From NCBI RefSeq assembly GCF_004851605.1, contig NZ_CP031093.1:3844692-3908691 (forward strand): DNA of 64,000 nucleotides, in the 5' to 3' direction. Both the position numbers and the translations under genes were made by a program. Shown in pieces: positions 1-10,071 of the stretch. This DNA comes from Hydrocarboniclastica marina. GTDB lineage: Bacteria > Pseudomonadota > Gammaproteobacteria > Pseudomonadales > Oleiphilaceae. Under the pieces are notes generated by a model. It had not been told where the DNA came from. It saw only the letters and a program-made list of their open reading frames with translations, and searched no databases. Position 1 is the first letter of the stretch. The number at the start of each line of letters is the position of its first letter.

Positions 1-339
1 GTCGAGGTCTTTTGCCCGGAAGATAGCGGTGCGCAGCGTATACTTTCCCGCAGCTTCGGGGCTGTCGCCCAGGTCGATGATCGAATCATTGCCAACCTGG
101 GTAAAGGTCAGACCGGGCGCATTCAGAGACAACGCATTCGACCCATTGAGGGCCCATGCGGTCTTGATGGTGACTTCGACATCGTTAACCTGGCCGTCGC
201 TATCCAGCTCCAAAGCCTGCCAGGTAATAGAACCGCCCCTAAAATGGCTGGCCCAGGCCCCTGAAGCGCTACAGCCAAACAACACAAGCCCAATCGCAAA
301 GGCTGGTTTGAGCCTCCGCAAAAAGCTTCCTTTTCTCAT
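1..339 (-). CDS. Exported protein of unknown function (5' part; runs off the window)
   Basis: Reading leftward, an ATG preceded by GGAG about 8 nt upstream opens a frame that stays open for 113 codons to the window edge. The N-terminus is a typical signal sequence: basic residues (MRKGSFLRRLK), a hydrophobic stretch (FAIGLVLFGC) and an AWA cleavage-like site. The putative mature protein starts near SHFRGGSITW, followed by a beta-rich stretch with LDSDGQVNDVEV, which suggests a secreted or cell-surface domain. The FGC motif might be read as a lipobox, but the hydrophobic run continues past it to AWA, so signal peptidase I seems more likely. I do not recognise the family. The C-terminal part is outside the window, so domain content and length are unknown. 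Confidence 0.72.
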   Translation of the reverse strand, partial: MRKGSFLRRLKPAFAIGLVLFGCSASGAWASHFRGGSITWQALELDSDGQVNDVEVTIKTAWALNGSNALSLNAPGLTFTQVGNDSIIDLGDSPEAAGKYTLRTAIFRAKDLD

Positions 340-781
340 CCCCTATTCTCCAGAATGGCCCTCAGGCCCGCAATACCCCCCCAGACCAGGGCAGGCTCGC
401 ATGGAGTATAGATAGCTTCTGGAAAGGTGCGCGGCTGCCATCCGGTTCGCGATCAGGTTGACGATATGAAATATCGATTTGCGATCTGATCCACGATAAG
501 CAGGCGGCACAGCATCAACGCCTGATGAGGGCGCCTCCGCTTCAGGGCTCTAAAAATCTGACGACATAGTTAGCTATCGAACCTTATTCCGCGATCCACG
601 ACCGTTCCTCCTTGAAAAGCGTTTTAGCGGAGATTTTTGTAGCGATTTGTAAGTGACGCTTCCATAGCTTTGGACGCCCACAGAGCGTATGGCTCGAACG
701 AACCTCGGCAATAGCCGCACCTGCTAGATGCTTCCCCGAACGCAGGCGGTTGCGAAACGCCCGGCAGAGGCTAACTACGCG
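340..781. other. Gene-poor stretch before the stray CRISPR repeats
   Basis: About 440 bp with no convincing gene, RNA or repeat. A minus-strand open frame over 584-835 has no ribosome-binding site, has low-complexity basic composition and runs into the CRISPR repeats, so I do not call it. No recognisable array leader is seen next to the stray repeats. Confidence 0.5.
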
Positions 782-870
782 CTGTGATCCCCGCGCCTGC
801 GGGGAACGGCTCATGCCAATCGTCCACCTCACCATCGCTCTCCTGTGATCCCCGCGCCTGCGGGGAACGG
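782..870 (-). CRISPR. Stray two-repeat CRISPR fragment, variant type I-E repeats
   Basis: Two identical 28-nt repeats at 782-809 and 843-870, each with the palindrome CCCCGCGCCTGCGGGG followed by AACGG on the plus strand, flank one spacer. The period is 61 nt, the same as in the main array, and the orientation is also the same. These repeats start CTGTGATCC instead of CGGTTGATCC and have CGCGCCTGCG instead of CGCACCTGCG in the stem-loop. The loop variant recurs in the decayed last repeat of the main array near 3015-3037. The simplest reading is that this is the severed leader-distal end of the array, cut off by insertion of the material at about 900-2950. There is no leader here, so new spacers are not expected. 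Confidence 0.85.
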
Positions 871-930
871 TGCAAAGCCAGAGAGCACCAGACTGGTGTA
901 AGCGTTCATTCCAGGACGTTCGCCAACCGG

Positions 931-1152
931 ATGGTATTTTTCCCTACTGTATCCTCACACGTTCCGACACAAGGTTACCCCGATGTCCCGGAACAATGGC
1001 AAACCCTGGCTGATCAGCAGCGTAATAGCGGCCTATCAGCCGCAAAGTTATGTAAGCAGGTGGGCGTCGGCTATGCCTGCTTCTGCAATTGGCGCAAGCG
1101 CTTATCCAGCTATCCGGCAGTGGCACCGACTTTGGCGTCCGCCTCCTACTAG
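931..1152 (+). pseudogene. IS66-type accessory transposase (TnpA/OrfA) remnant
   Basis: A 73-codon frame contains EQWQTLADQQRNSGLS, then AAKLCKQVGVGYACFCNWRK. This is the HTH-like pattern at the N-terminus of IS66-family OrfA proteins (EQW..L...Q..SGLS...FC......F..WR). The frame stops soon after the WRKRL segment. No OrfB or TnpC transposase, terminal inverted repeats or target duplication can be recognised nearby. It is therefore most likely a decayed end of an insertion element. It lies between the two parts of the CRISPR array and just before hipBA, so it may mark the event that broke the array. The start at 931 is the first in-frame ATG outside the CRISPR repeat; an older start may be lost. 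Confidence 0.6.
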
Positions 1153-1153
1153 T

Positions 1154-1202
1154 AGATCTATACACGCAACAGATCTATACACGGGAAGCAGATCTATACA
1201 CG
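1154..1202 (+). repeat. Three direct repeats AGATCTATACACG upstream of hipBA
   Basis: Exact 13-nt copies lie at 1154-1166, 1171-1183 and 1190-1202, separated by 4 and 6 nt, so they recur every 17 and 19 bp. They sit about 120 bp upstream of hipB, immediately after the transposase remnant. They could be binding sites for a regulator of the hipBA promoter, or the end of a mobile element. They do not resemble the palindromic operator of E. coli HipB. The repeat is seen directly; its function is unknown. Confidence 0.8.
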
Positions 1203-1324
1203 GACCATTTCTCTCGCTGAGAACCATACTTGGCTCAACACTTCCCTGCTCAAAGCTGAGCCTATATGATATTTGATTCATACATAGCCCACTTCAAAAG
1301 ACTTTACGCCATAGGTGGATCAAC

Positions 1325-1687
1325 ATGCCAAAGACCCGTATCCGAACCTATTCGCCATACACCCGTGCAGCCGTTGCGCTACTGGGGGAGCAAGTCCGTG
1401 CCGCCCGCCTGTCACAGAGACTTCCGGTCGCCGAAGTGGCCGAACGTGTGGGCACCTCACGTGGTTTTATACAGCGCCTGGAGCGAGGTGATCTTAAGGT
1501 CGAAATCGGCTTGGCGTTTGAGGTAGCCTTCATTGTTGGCGTGCCCTTATTTGAACCTCAAGGTAAGGACGACATGGCTCTGAACCTGGAGGGACTTAAT
1601 AAGCAGCGCTCCCTTATGGGTCAAATGCTGAGCTTGCTGCCCCGCTCTGCCCATCCCGAAAAAGCAGAACTCAGAGATGACTTCTAG
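1325..1687 (+). CDS. hipB: HipB-like antitoxin, XRE-family DNA-binding protein
   Basis: This 120-residue protein carries an XRE helix-turn-helix at about residues 18-75: LGEQVRAARLSQRLPVAEVA, then a turn and GTSRGFIQRLERGDLKVEIG. That is the arrangement used by HipB and related antitoxins to bind operators and to neutralise the HipA kinase. It is longer than E. coli HipB (88 residues) because of a C-terminal extension of about 40 residues. The start is supported by AGGTGG upstream of the ATG. Its 3' end overlaps hipA by 11 nt, implying translational coupling and one operon. In this family the antitoxin, alone or with HipA, represses its own promoter, presumably in the 1203-1324 interval. The assignment rests on the HTH plus the adjacent hipA. 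Confidence 0.85.
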   Translation: MPKTRIRTYSPYTRAAVALLGEQVRAARLSQRLPVAEVAERVGTSRGFIQRLERGDLKVEIGLAFEVAFIVGVPLFEPQGKDDMALNLEGLNKQRSLMGQMLSLLPRSAHPEKAELRDDF

Positions 1688-2939
1688 ACCACCGCAAGGG
1701 CCGGGCGAACTGTACGTCTGGGTCTGGCTTCCTGGTGCTACGGAACCCGTAGTGGCCGGGCGCTTAGCCCAGCAGGGCGGAAACTACCGCTTCAACTACG
1801 GTCAGAGCTTCTTGCAGCGTCAGCAAAAACAGAGCAATCCGTTCTCCCTTTACGAGCCTGAGCTGCCGCTGAAGAGGGGACTCCTGCAGCCGCTAAGAGG
1901 TCTGGACATGGCAGGATGTCTGCGCGATGGTTCTCCGGACGCCTGGGGCCGGCGCGTAATTATTCACCGGCTGGTAAACAAGGCCGACCGGAGAAATACC
2001 GAGCTGGACGAACTGGTTTACATGCTTGAATCCGGATCGGACCGAATCGGCGCCCTGGACTTCCAAGCCTCTCCGACCCAGTACCAGCCCCGACAAGCGG
2101 AAAATGCGGCACTGCATGAGCTGTTGGAAGCGTCCGACCGTGTTGACAGAGGTGAGCCCCTGCCACCGGAGTTGGCCCGCGCGATTCAGCACGGCAGCTC
2201 CATTGGCGGAGCGAGGCCTAAGGCCCTGATCGAGGACCGGGGCATCAAATACGTGGCTAAGTTCTCCTCATCCTCTGACACCTACAATGTCGTCAAAGGC
2301 GAATTCATAGCCATGCGGCTGGCCAGTCTGGCCGGGCTCCATGTAGCCCAGGTCAGAATGGCTCACAGCATGGGCAAAGATGTCCTGCTGGTGGAGCGAT
2401 TCGACCGGAGTCTGGCTCCCGACGGCGGCTGGACTCGGCGCCTTATGGTGTCCGCGCTGACGATGCTGGGGTTGAATGAAATGATGGCCCGGTACGCAAG
2501 CTATGAAGACCTGGCTGCCGTTGTACGCAAACGGTTCATCAATCCCTCGGACACCAACCGCGAGCTGTTTTCGCGTCTGATTTTCAACGTCCTTACCGGC
2601 AATACCGACGACCACGCCCGAAACCATGCCGCTTTCTGGGATGGCAAAAGGCTGACCCTCTCCCCTGCATACGACATCTGCCCTCAGGGCCGCACCGGTA
2701 ACGTGGCCTCTCAAGGGATGATTATCGCAGGCCGAGAAAATGCCAGCACCCTGCTGGCCTGTGTTCGGGCGGCGGGAAGTTTCGGCGTAAGCGAGGCCGA
2801 AGCCCTTGAAGAGATGGATCGCCAGGAAGCAGTGATCCGTGAACACTGGACGGCTGTGTGTGACGAAGCGGGGCTCTCTAAAACAGACCGCGCTTTTTTC
2901 TGGAACCGACAATTCCTCAACCCCTCCATCAAAGAATAA
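1677..2939 (+). CDS. hipA: HipA-family serine/threonine kinase toxin
   Basis: The protein has 420 residues, close to E. coli HipA (440). The N-terminal subdomain (about 1-110) has the FNYG and DGSPDAWGRRV signatures of HipA_N. The glycine-rich loop SSIGGARPKA lies near residue 173 and matches the region of E. coli HipA that holds the autophosphorylated serine. The catalytic loop TGNTDDHARNHA (about 310) and the metal-binding SPAYDICP (about 334) are intact, so kinase activity is expected. E. coli HipA phosphorylates glutamyl-tRNA synthetase and induces growth arrest; the target of this homologue cannot be read from sequence. It is co-transcribed with the overlapping hipB. The module lies within the leader-distal end of the CRISPR locus, between the stray repeats and the main array, which suggests insertion into the locus or persistence as an addiction module next to it. 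Confidence 0.9.
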   Translation: MTSRPPQGPGELYVWVWLPGATEPVVAGRLAQQGGNYRFNYGQSFLQRQQKQSNPFSLYEPELPLKRGLLQPLRGLDMAGCLRDGSPDAWGRRVIIHRLVNKADRRNTELDELVYMLESGSDRIGALDFQASPTQYQPRQAENAALHELLEASDRVDRGEPLPPELARAIQHGSSIGGARPKALIEDRGIKYVAKFSSSSDTYNVVKGEFIAMRLASLAGLHVAQVRMAHSMGKDVLLVERFDRSLAPDGGWTRRLMVSALTMLGLNEMMARYASYEDLAAVVRKRFINPSDTNRELFSRLIFNVLTGNTDDHARNHAAFWDGKRLTLSPAYDICPQGRTGNVASQGMIIAGRENASTLLACVRAAGSFGVSEAEALEEMDRQEAVIREHWTAVCDEAGLSKTDRAFFWNRQFLNPSIKE

Positions 2940-3008
2940 CGCATTGGCTCAGGCGGGTCGGCCCCTTAGTTTCTGAGCTGCCTACTCGGCCAGTCCCCCG
3001 AAATGTCC

Positions 3009-6000
3009 GATAGACCCCCGCGCCTGCGGGGGAACGGGATGTCTTTCATTGTGTAACGATTATTCTTGACGGTTGATCCCCGCACCTGCGGGGAACGGTG
3101 CCCACGTGTCGCAAGTCTCCGGGATACCGGCGGTTGATCCCCGCACCTGCGGGGAACGGCCCCTCGACAAGCCCTGTCAACAGTCTAATACCGGTTGATC
3201 CCCGCACCTGCGGGGAACGGTGGCGTCACCACCGTGGCACTGCCGGACCAAACGGTTGATCCCCGCACCTGCGGGGAACGGCTTCACGTGCCAAGTAATA
3301 CATATATAGCTGGCGGTTGATCCCCGCACCTGCGGGGAACGGCTCTAAGCCTCGCCTGATCCAATCTCGCGGGGCGGTTGATCCCCGCACCTGCGGGGAA
3401 CGGGCGGCCGGCGCTGACCTTCGCTGCCATTCATGCGGTTGATCCCCGCACCTGCGGGGAACGGCTCAGGGCGCCCAGTGTGCCCAGTAAGTCAGCCGGT
3501 TGATCCCCGCACCTGCGGGGAACGGACGCTCAAGCATGGCCCCGCCGGTTGCTGCCTCGGTTGATCCCCGCACCTGCGGGGAACGGGGCCGATCTGGCGT
3601 TTGTCAGCACAAAGACGGCGGTTGATCCCCGCACCTGCGGGGAACGGGCCGCACTGGCCGGGGGCGGAGCTTACATGTACGGTTGATCCCCGCACCTGCG
3701 GGGAACGGGGTAATGTTCGTTGCGGTTTCAAGTGCCATGACGGTTGATCCCCGCACCTGCGGGGAACGGAACGAGCTGATTATTGAAACGGACACGTACG
3801 ACGGTTGATCCCCGCACCTGCGGGGAACGGCATGGCGTCCAGGAAAATACGGTCTGCGAAGTCGGTTGATCCCCGCACCTGCGGGGAACGGGCCTCGTTA
3901 AACGTCGCGTTGACTAGCACGGCCGGTTGATCCCCGCACCTGCGGGGAACGGCAGTTGAAGCTTTCGCCAAAGAGCTGCGCGGCCGGTTGATCCCCGCAC
4001 CTGCGGGGAACGGTTGCGCTTGGCCTCGGCGCGTTCTTCACGCTCCGGTTGATCCCCGCACCTGCGGGGAACGGCGATTGCGAGCTTCAGCGGCCTGCTT
4101 CTCGATCGGTTGATCCCCGCACCTGCGGGGAACGGCTGGTGGCTACGCATGGCTGCGGTGAGAATGTCGGTTGATCCCCGCACCTGCGGGGAACGGAGGT
4201 CTGGCTCAAGCGCCAGATGGCGCAGACCCGGTTGATCCCCGCACCTGCGGGGAACGGTTCACGCTGCATGCCGATACGCTCGCGGTGCGCGGTTGATCCC
4301 CGCACCTGCGGGGAACGGCGGGCTTTCTGCTGGTCAGCCATGAACCCCTACGGTTGATCCACGCACCTGCGGGGAACGGAGCATCCCCGTCGATCGTCCA
4401 TTGAATGGTTTCGGTTGATCCCCGCACCTGCGGGGAACGGGGTCTGTTCTCCGATAGGCTCGCAAGGGGATAAAGGTTGATCCCCGCACCTGCGGGGAAC
4501 GGGGCCGGCTGCGCCCGACGATCGCACCACTCAACGGTTGATCCCCGCACCTGCGGGGAACGGCAAGAGCCGGTGTTGTTCATAGGGATGTCCTCCGGTT
4601 GATCCCCGCACCTGCGGGGAACGGCGCCTTCGGCTTTCTGGCTGGTTTTACTGCTACGGTTGATCCCCGCACCTGCGGGGAACGGTTTATTGCAATCTCG
4701 CGCGCTTGGCGTACTGCCGGTTGATCCCCGCACCTGCGGGGAACGGGTCCTGATCCATCACTTCTTACTCCTATAGCCCGGTTGATCCCCGCACCTGCGG
4801 GGAACGGCCGCATCCTGGACCGTAAGCTGGTTCCGCTGGCGGTTGATCCCCGCACCTGCGGGGAACGGCGATTCGAGAGCTGGAATGAAGATCGGCAGAC
4901 CGGTTGATCCCCGCACCTGCGGGGAACGGGCTCATACGGTGCACTGGTAAAAATAAATGGTCGGTTGATCCCCGCACCTGCGGGGAACGGCAGTGGCTTC
5001 AGCTTGATCCATACATTGAAGCCGGTTGATCCCCGCACCTGCGGGGAACGGGACGGCGCGGCGCTTGAGCGACCACTGTTCGTCGGTTGATCCCCGCACC
5101 TGCGGGGAACGGCTTCGGCGAGACTTCCATGCGCTGGCCGTTGACGGTTGATCCCCGCACCTGCGGGGAACGGATACTGGTGGACCGCTCTATCATCTGC
5201 CTGCGCGGTTGATCCCCGCACCTGCGGGGAACGGGGAGAGGCATTGCAGGCTATACAGCAAAGGTACGGTTGATCCCCGCACCTGCGGGGAACGGACTTT
5301 ATTTCTTGCGTTTGACACAGGTAGTACCGGTTGATCCCCGCACCTGCGGGGAACGGTTCTGCGCCAGGGAGCGGCTTGACTTGTAGGCCGGTTGATCCCC
5401 GCACCTGCGGGGAACGGGCAACGACGCTCTGGGTGAAGGCGACACCATTCGGTTGATCCCCGCACCTGCGGGGAACGGAACCACTTTGCAAGTGGTCCTG
5501 TCTTGCCAGCCGGTTGATCCCCGCACCTGCGGGGAACGGGACAACCCGACTCATGACGCGATCAGGTGTAACGGTTGATCCCCGCACCTGCGGGGAACGG
5601 ACCGAGCAGCCGGACAACGCGAACGATGCTGTCGGTTGATCCCCGCACCTGCGGGGAACGGTCGACGGCTTCCGTCAGCTCCTGGATGATGATCGGTTGA
5701 TCCCCGCACCTGCGGGGAACGGAACGACGGATACTCCTGCTGGAAGATCCACTCCGGTTGATCCCCGCACCTGCGGGGAACGGCGACTCGCTGGTATCGG
5801 CAGATACTGCGCTGGAGGTTGATCCCCGCACCTGCGGGGAACGGGCGCCTTTGATATTGCCTATCTCATCAATTCGCGGTTGATCCCCGCACCTGCGGGG
5901 AACGGTCCTTGAGCGCGTCTACCACCTGCCGCGTCTCCGGTTGATCCCCGCACCTGCGGGGAACGGAAGAACGCTACATCGTCGTGAAGCGAAAGCATCG

Positions 6001-7308
6001 GTTGATCCCCGCACCTGCGGGGAACGGGTCTCGGCCACCTGATCGAACCCCGCCCCAGCCGGTTGATCCCCGCACCTGCGGGGAACGGAGGGGTGGGGTG
6101 GGTTTTAGGCGACCTAAAGACGGTTGATCCCCGCACCTGCGGGGAACGGGACAACTGGGCTATTGCCCGTGCTTGCTCGATCGGTTGATCCCCGCACCTG
6201 CGGGGAACGGTATGGAGGTCCTGTGGCGCGCCGCCGGCACCTCGGTTGATCCCCGCACCTGCGGGGAACGGCGGTGCGTGATGAGAGAATAGCTGAAGGG
6301 CTTCGGTTGATCCCCGCACCTGCGGGGAACGGCTCCATCACACAAGGCCCATCCTTCAGGAACGCGGTTGATCCCCGCACCTGCGGGGAACGGGTGATAA
6401 CCTCGAAATCTGGGTTGTTCAGAGCCGGTTGATCCCCGCACCTGCGGGGAACGGCAGACGAGCAGGTTAAGGGGATGGCCGCATCTCGGTTGATCCCCGC
6501 ACCTGCGGGGAACGGCCCCGCGCCTATTGCGCCCAATGCAACTAAACCGGTTGATCCCCGCACCTGCGGGGAACGGATGCGCGTGATGGTCTTATTGTTC
6601 CGTTCGAACGGTTGATCCCCGCACCTGCGGGGAACGGACTACACGCCGAAATTCAGCGTTGAGGGGATGCGGTTGATCCCCGCACCTGCGGGGAACGGAT
6701 TTGTCAGACTCCGCAAAAGGGGTCGCCAACCGGTTGATCCCCGCACCTGCGGGGAACGGCATGCCGCCACCCCTGGCCGGCCGCCCGTCTTCGGTTGATC
6801 CCCGCACCTGCGGGGAACGGCCACTGGATCGCGTCGGTGTTGAAGTAACCACCGGTTGATCCCCGCACCTGCGGGGAACGGGCTCATCTCGCAAGTACAT
6901 GATGGAGACTGAGCGGTTGATCCCCGCACCTGCGGGGAACGGTCGGCCCGGCCGTTCAGGGCGTGTGAAATTTGCGGTTGATCCCCGCACCTGCGGGGAA
7001 CGGATAATATGTCCACCGTAATCGTTTATTGCATCCGGTTGATCCCCGCACCTGCGGGGAACGGGTGAATATCAAGATTAACCAAACGGAGGTTTCCGGT
7101 TGATCCCCGCACCTGCGGGGAACGGATTGCTGGCATCAACGAATTCACCGGCAGCAACGGTTGATCCCCGCACCTGCGGGGAACGGTGATCGGGCGTCTT
7201 GGGTCTGCGACGCTTGGCCGGTTGATCCCCGCACCTGCGGGGAACGGATTCGGCATTACCTACGATAATGATACGGACACGGTTGATCCCCGCACCTGCG
7301 GGGAACGG
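3009..7308 (-). CRISPR. Main type I-E CRISPR array: 70 repeats, 69 spacers, plus one decayed end repeat
   Basis: A 29-nt repeat (plus strand: begins CGGTTGATCCCCGC, ends GCGGGGAACGG) recurs every 61 nt from 3070 to 7308. Spacers are 32 nt, except one of 33 nt at 4441-4473. On the minus strand the repeat reads CCGTTCCCCGC...GCGGGGATCAACCG, the E. coli type I-E orientation, so transcription runs leftward from the leader next to cas2. Cas6e should cut after the GCGGGG stem, leaving the 8-nt handle ATCAACCG. Nearly all repeats are identical. Exceptions are a C-to-A change in the repeat at 4351, a first-base change at 4474 and 5816, and the last repeat near 3010-3037, which has lost the GGTTGAT part and has five Cs and five Gs in the stem. 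Decay at the end far from the leader is usual. I noticed no duplicated spacers, but I did not compare every pair. Confidence 0.98.
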
Positions 7309-7413
7309 ACTTATCGTACACGACTGTATTACAAAGGAAAATCAGACAGCTAAAAATCCACCGCCCGAATTCCTTCTTTTAGGATCACTGTTTTTTTAAA
7401 GAACGCCTACCTA
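7309..7413 (-). promoter_or_regulatory. CRISPR leader
   Basis: The 105 bp between the last repeat and the cas2 stop codon are AT-rich compared with the surroundings and contain homopolymer A/T runs (ttttttt near 7391). They abut the conserved end of the array, where all repeats are identical. This is the expected position of the leader, which holds the array promoter and, in E. coli type I-E systems, the IHF site that directs Cas1-Cas2 integration at the first repeat. I could not define a convincing IHF site or promoter hexamers. Confidence 0.75.
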
Positions 7414-8632
<1,219 letters not shown>

Positions 8633-8645
8633 TAAGTAGTCCTTT

Positions 8646-9341
8646 TCAGCTTCGTCTGACCAGCATCAGACCACAACCGAATCCCCGGCTTCGACCCAGC
8701 CCATGGGCCAGTACATTCAGGAACTGCTCCGGATTCGTGACGGTCAGTACGCCTTCGTAGTCAACCGAGGAGAAGCGAATTTCCCGATTCTTACGCTGTA
8801 TGAAGTGCTGGCGATACCCGGAAACCTGGGGTTGGGCTGTTAATTCGAACCCTCCAGTCGCGCCTCTGTTTAGAAGCCAGGTGCTGGCCGCGTGCTCCGT
8901 TCGGGCCTGTACCTCGGCAGGGTCGGTAATCTGTGCTCGCTGGCACTGCACTTTGGCATCCATCAAAACATCGTGACGTACAGAGCGCTCACGCCCCTGC
9001 TGTTTGCGCGCTACCGTAGGATTCGCGCGAAGCCGGAAGGCCAGGCGGTCTCCGGTTTTGAGGTTCGGCGAAAGCGCTTTGGTTTCTGCCTGGAGCAGCC
9101 CAGGCACATTTACCGGCGGTTCGTCCGATAACACATAGAAGACCGGTAAACCTCTGGCCTCAGGCCCCGGCGCTAGCTGTTCGCTTTCAATCTCCTGCCG
9201 AAACAGGAAATTCCGCTCTTGCCGATCAGTAAATAAACGCCACAGCAACTGATGGTTGCTATAGGCGTCGCCCGCCAGCAGTGCCAGCAGTGCTGATCGG
9301 TCAAGCCCTTCAGTGGCGACTCTTACCCGTGAGAGGAACAT
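8646..9341 (-). CDS. cas6e: crRNA endoribonuclease Cas6e (Cse3/CasE)
   Basis: The 231-residue protein fits the Cas6e family. The N-terminal ferredoxin-like fold begins MFLSRVRV. A histidine in DAYSNHQLLWRLF is in the position of the conserved catalytic histidine. The C-terminal glycine-rich RNA-binding loop reads GLGRSRGFGCGLMLV. Cas6e recognises the repeat hairpin (CCCCGC stem) and cleaves at its 3' base, leaving an 8-nt 5' handle, and it stays bound to the crRNA 3' hairpin in Cascade. Its ATG shares one base with the TAA stop of cas5e (TAATG), so translation is coupled. It would also be the nuclease expected to process the mini-CRISPR RNA at 13638-13727. Confidence 0.95.
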   Translation of the reverse strand: MFLSRVRVATEGLDRSALLALLAGDAYSNHQLLWRLFTDRQERNFLFRQEIESEQLAPGPEARGLPVFYVLSDEPPVNVPGLLQAETKALSPNLKTGDRLAFRLRANPTVARKQQGRERSVRHDVLMDAKVQCQRAQITDPAEVQARTEHAASTWLLNRGATGGFELTAQPQVSGYRQHFIQRKNREIRFSSVDYEGVLTVTNPEQFLNVLAHGLGRSRGFGCGLMLVRRS

Positions 9342-10066
9342 TACACGGCCTCCTTGATTCGAGCGTGATACTCGGCCCGACCTCTGAATTGCCAGCGATC
9401 CCGGCTAACCACATCGTCTTCCGGGAAGCGCGTGTCCTGAACGGCAACATCAGCCGCCTCCCCTTCCCAAAAGTAGTCAACCATTTCGCCAGTTCCCAAG
9501 TAGCGCGCCTGGCCCGGAAAAAAGTCCGGAAAGCCCTCAGAAAATGCTTCGGCTAAGCCCCCCGTGTTCTGGACAATTCTCGGTGCTAAAGGAGCAGCCA
9601 GCGGACAGGACTTTCGCCCCAGATAGGGCGTAAAAACCGGGCACCGTAGCGCTTCCGCGATGTCCTCAAGGGACCAATCGCTCTGGGAAGACAACGATAC
9701 GGCCACATACCACAGGCCATCACATCGGTATTCTCGTCTGGAGATGATGGTGTTCAGGCGGTCGCTCGAGAACCCCATCTCTTCCTTTCGCGTCAAGTAC
9801 TGCCTGTTGCGGTTGCGCTTGGGAACCTGAACTGTGTGAAAATCGCGAATGAACGAGCCAGGAGTGATCTGCTTAACTCCAAAAACCACAGCCTCAGCCA
9901 GGGACTGCTGGGCCGCAGCATCGTCCCGACGAATGCCCAACGCCGCCGCGACTATTCCGATCAACGCCGAGCGGCCCGGGTGGTCTGAGGTTGGTCGCGC
10001 TTCACCGACCGCGGGCGTGCCCCAACTCGCCAGGGGGCCGTAAAGCTGAAAAATAAGGTAGTCCAT
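9341..10066 (-). CDS. cas5e: Cascade subunit Cas5e (CasD)
   Basis: The 241-residue protein starts with the Cas5 signature: DYLIFQLYGPLASWG, followed by GEARPTSDHPGRSALIGIVA, which contains the glycine-rich segment conserved in type I-E Cas5. Cas5e caps the 5' handle of the crRNA and helps position Cse1 for PAM reading. The last residues overlap the cas6e start by one base, and cas7e ends only 5 bp upstream, consistent with a tightly packed operon. No catalytic residues are expected, because Cas6e does the processing in type I-E. Size and domain order are ordinary for the family. Confidence 0.95.
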   Translation of the reverse strand: MDYLIFQLYGPLASWGTPAVGEARPTSDHPGRSALIGIVAAALGIRRDDAAAQQSLAEAVVFGVKQITPGSFIRDFHTVQVPKRNRNRQYLTRKEEMGFSSDRLNTIISRREYRCDGLWYVAVSLSSQSDWSLEDIAEALRCPVFTPYLGRKSCPLAAPLAPRIVQNTGGLAEAFSEGFPDFFPGQARYLGTGEMVDYFWEGEAADVAVQDTRFPEDDVVSRDRWQFRGRAEYHARIKEAV

Positions 10067-10071
10067 ACACC

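Noticed and set aside
784-930. Extending the IS66 remnant frame back through the stray CRISPR repeats
   Set aside because: The frame is open by chance through repeat sequence; IS66 similarity begins only after about 960.
3492-7256. Many minus-strand open frames of 60-345 codons with repeated RSPQVRGST, FPAGAGINR and VPRRCGDQP peptides
   Set aside because: They are translations of the CRISPR repeats in three frames separated by spacers; not proteins.
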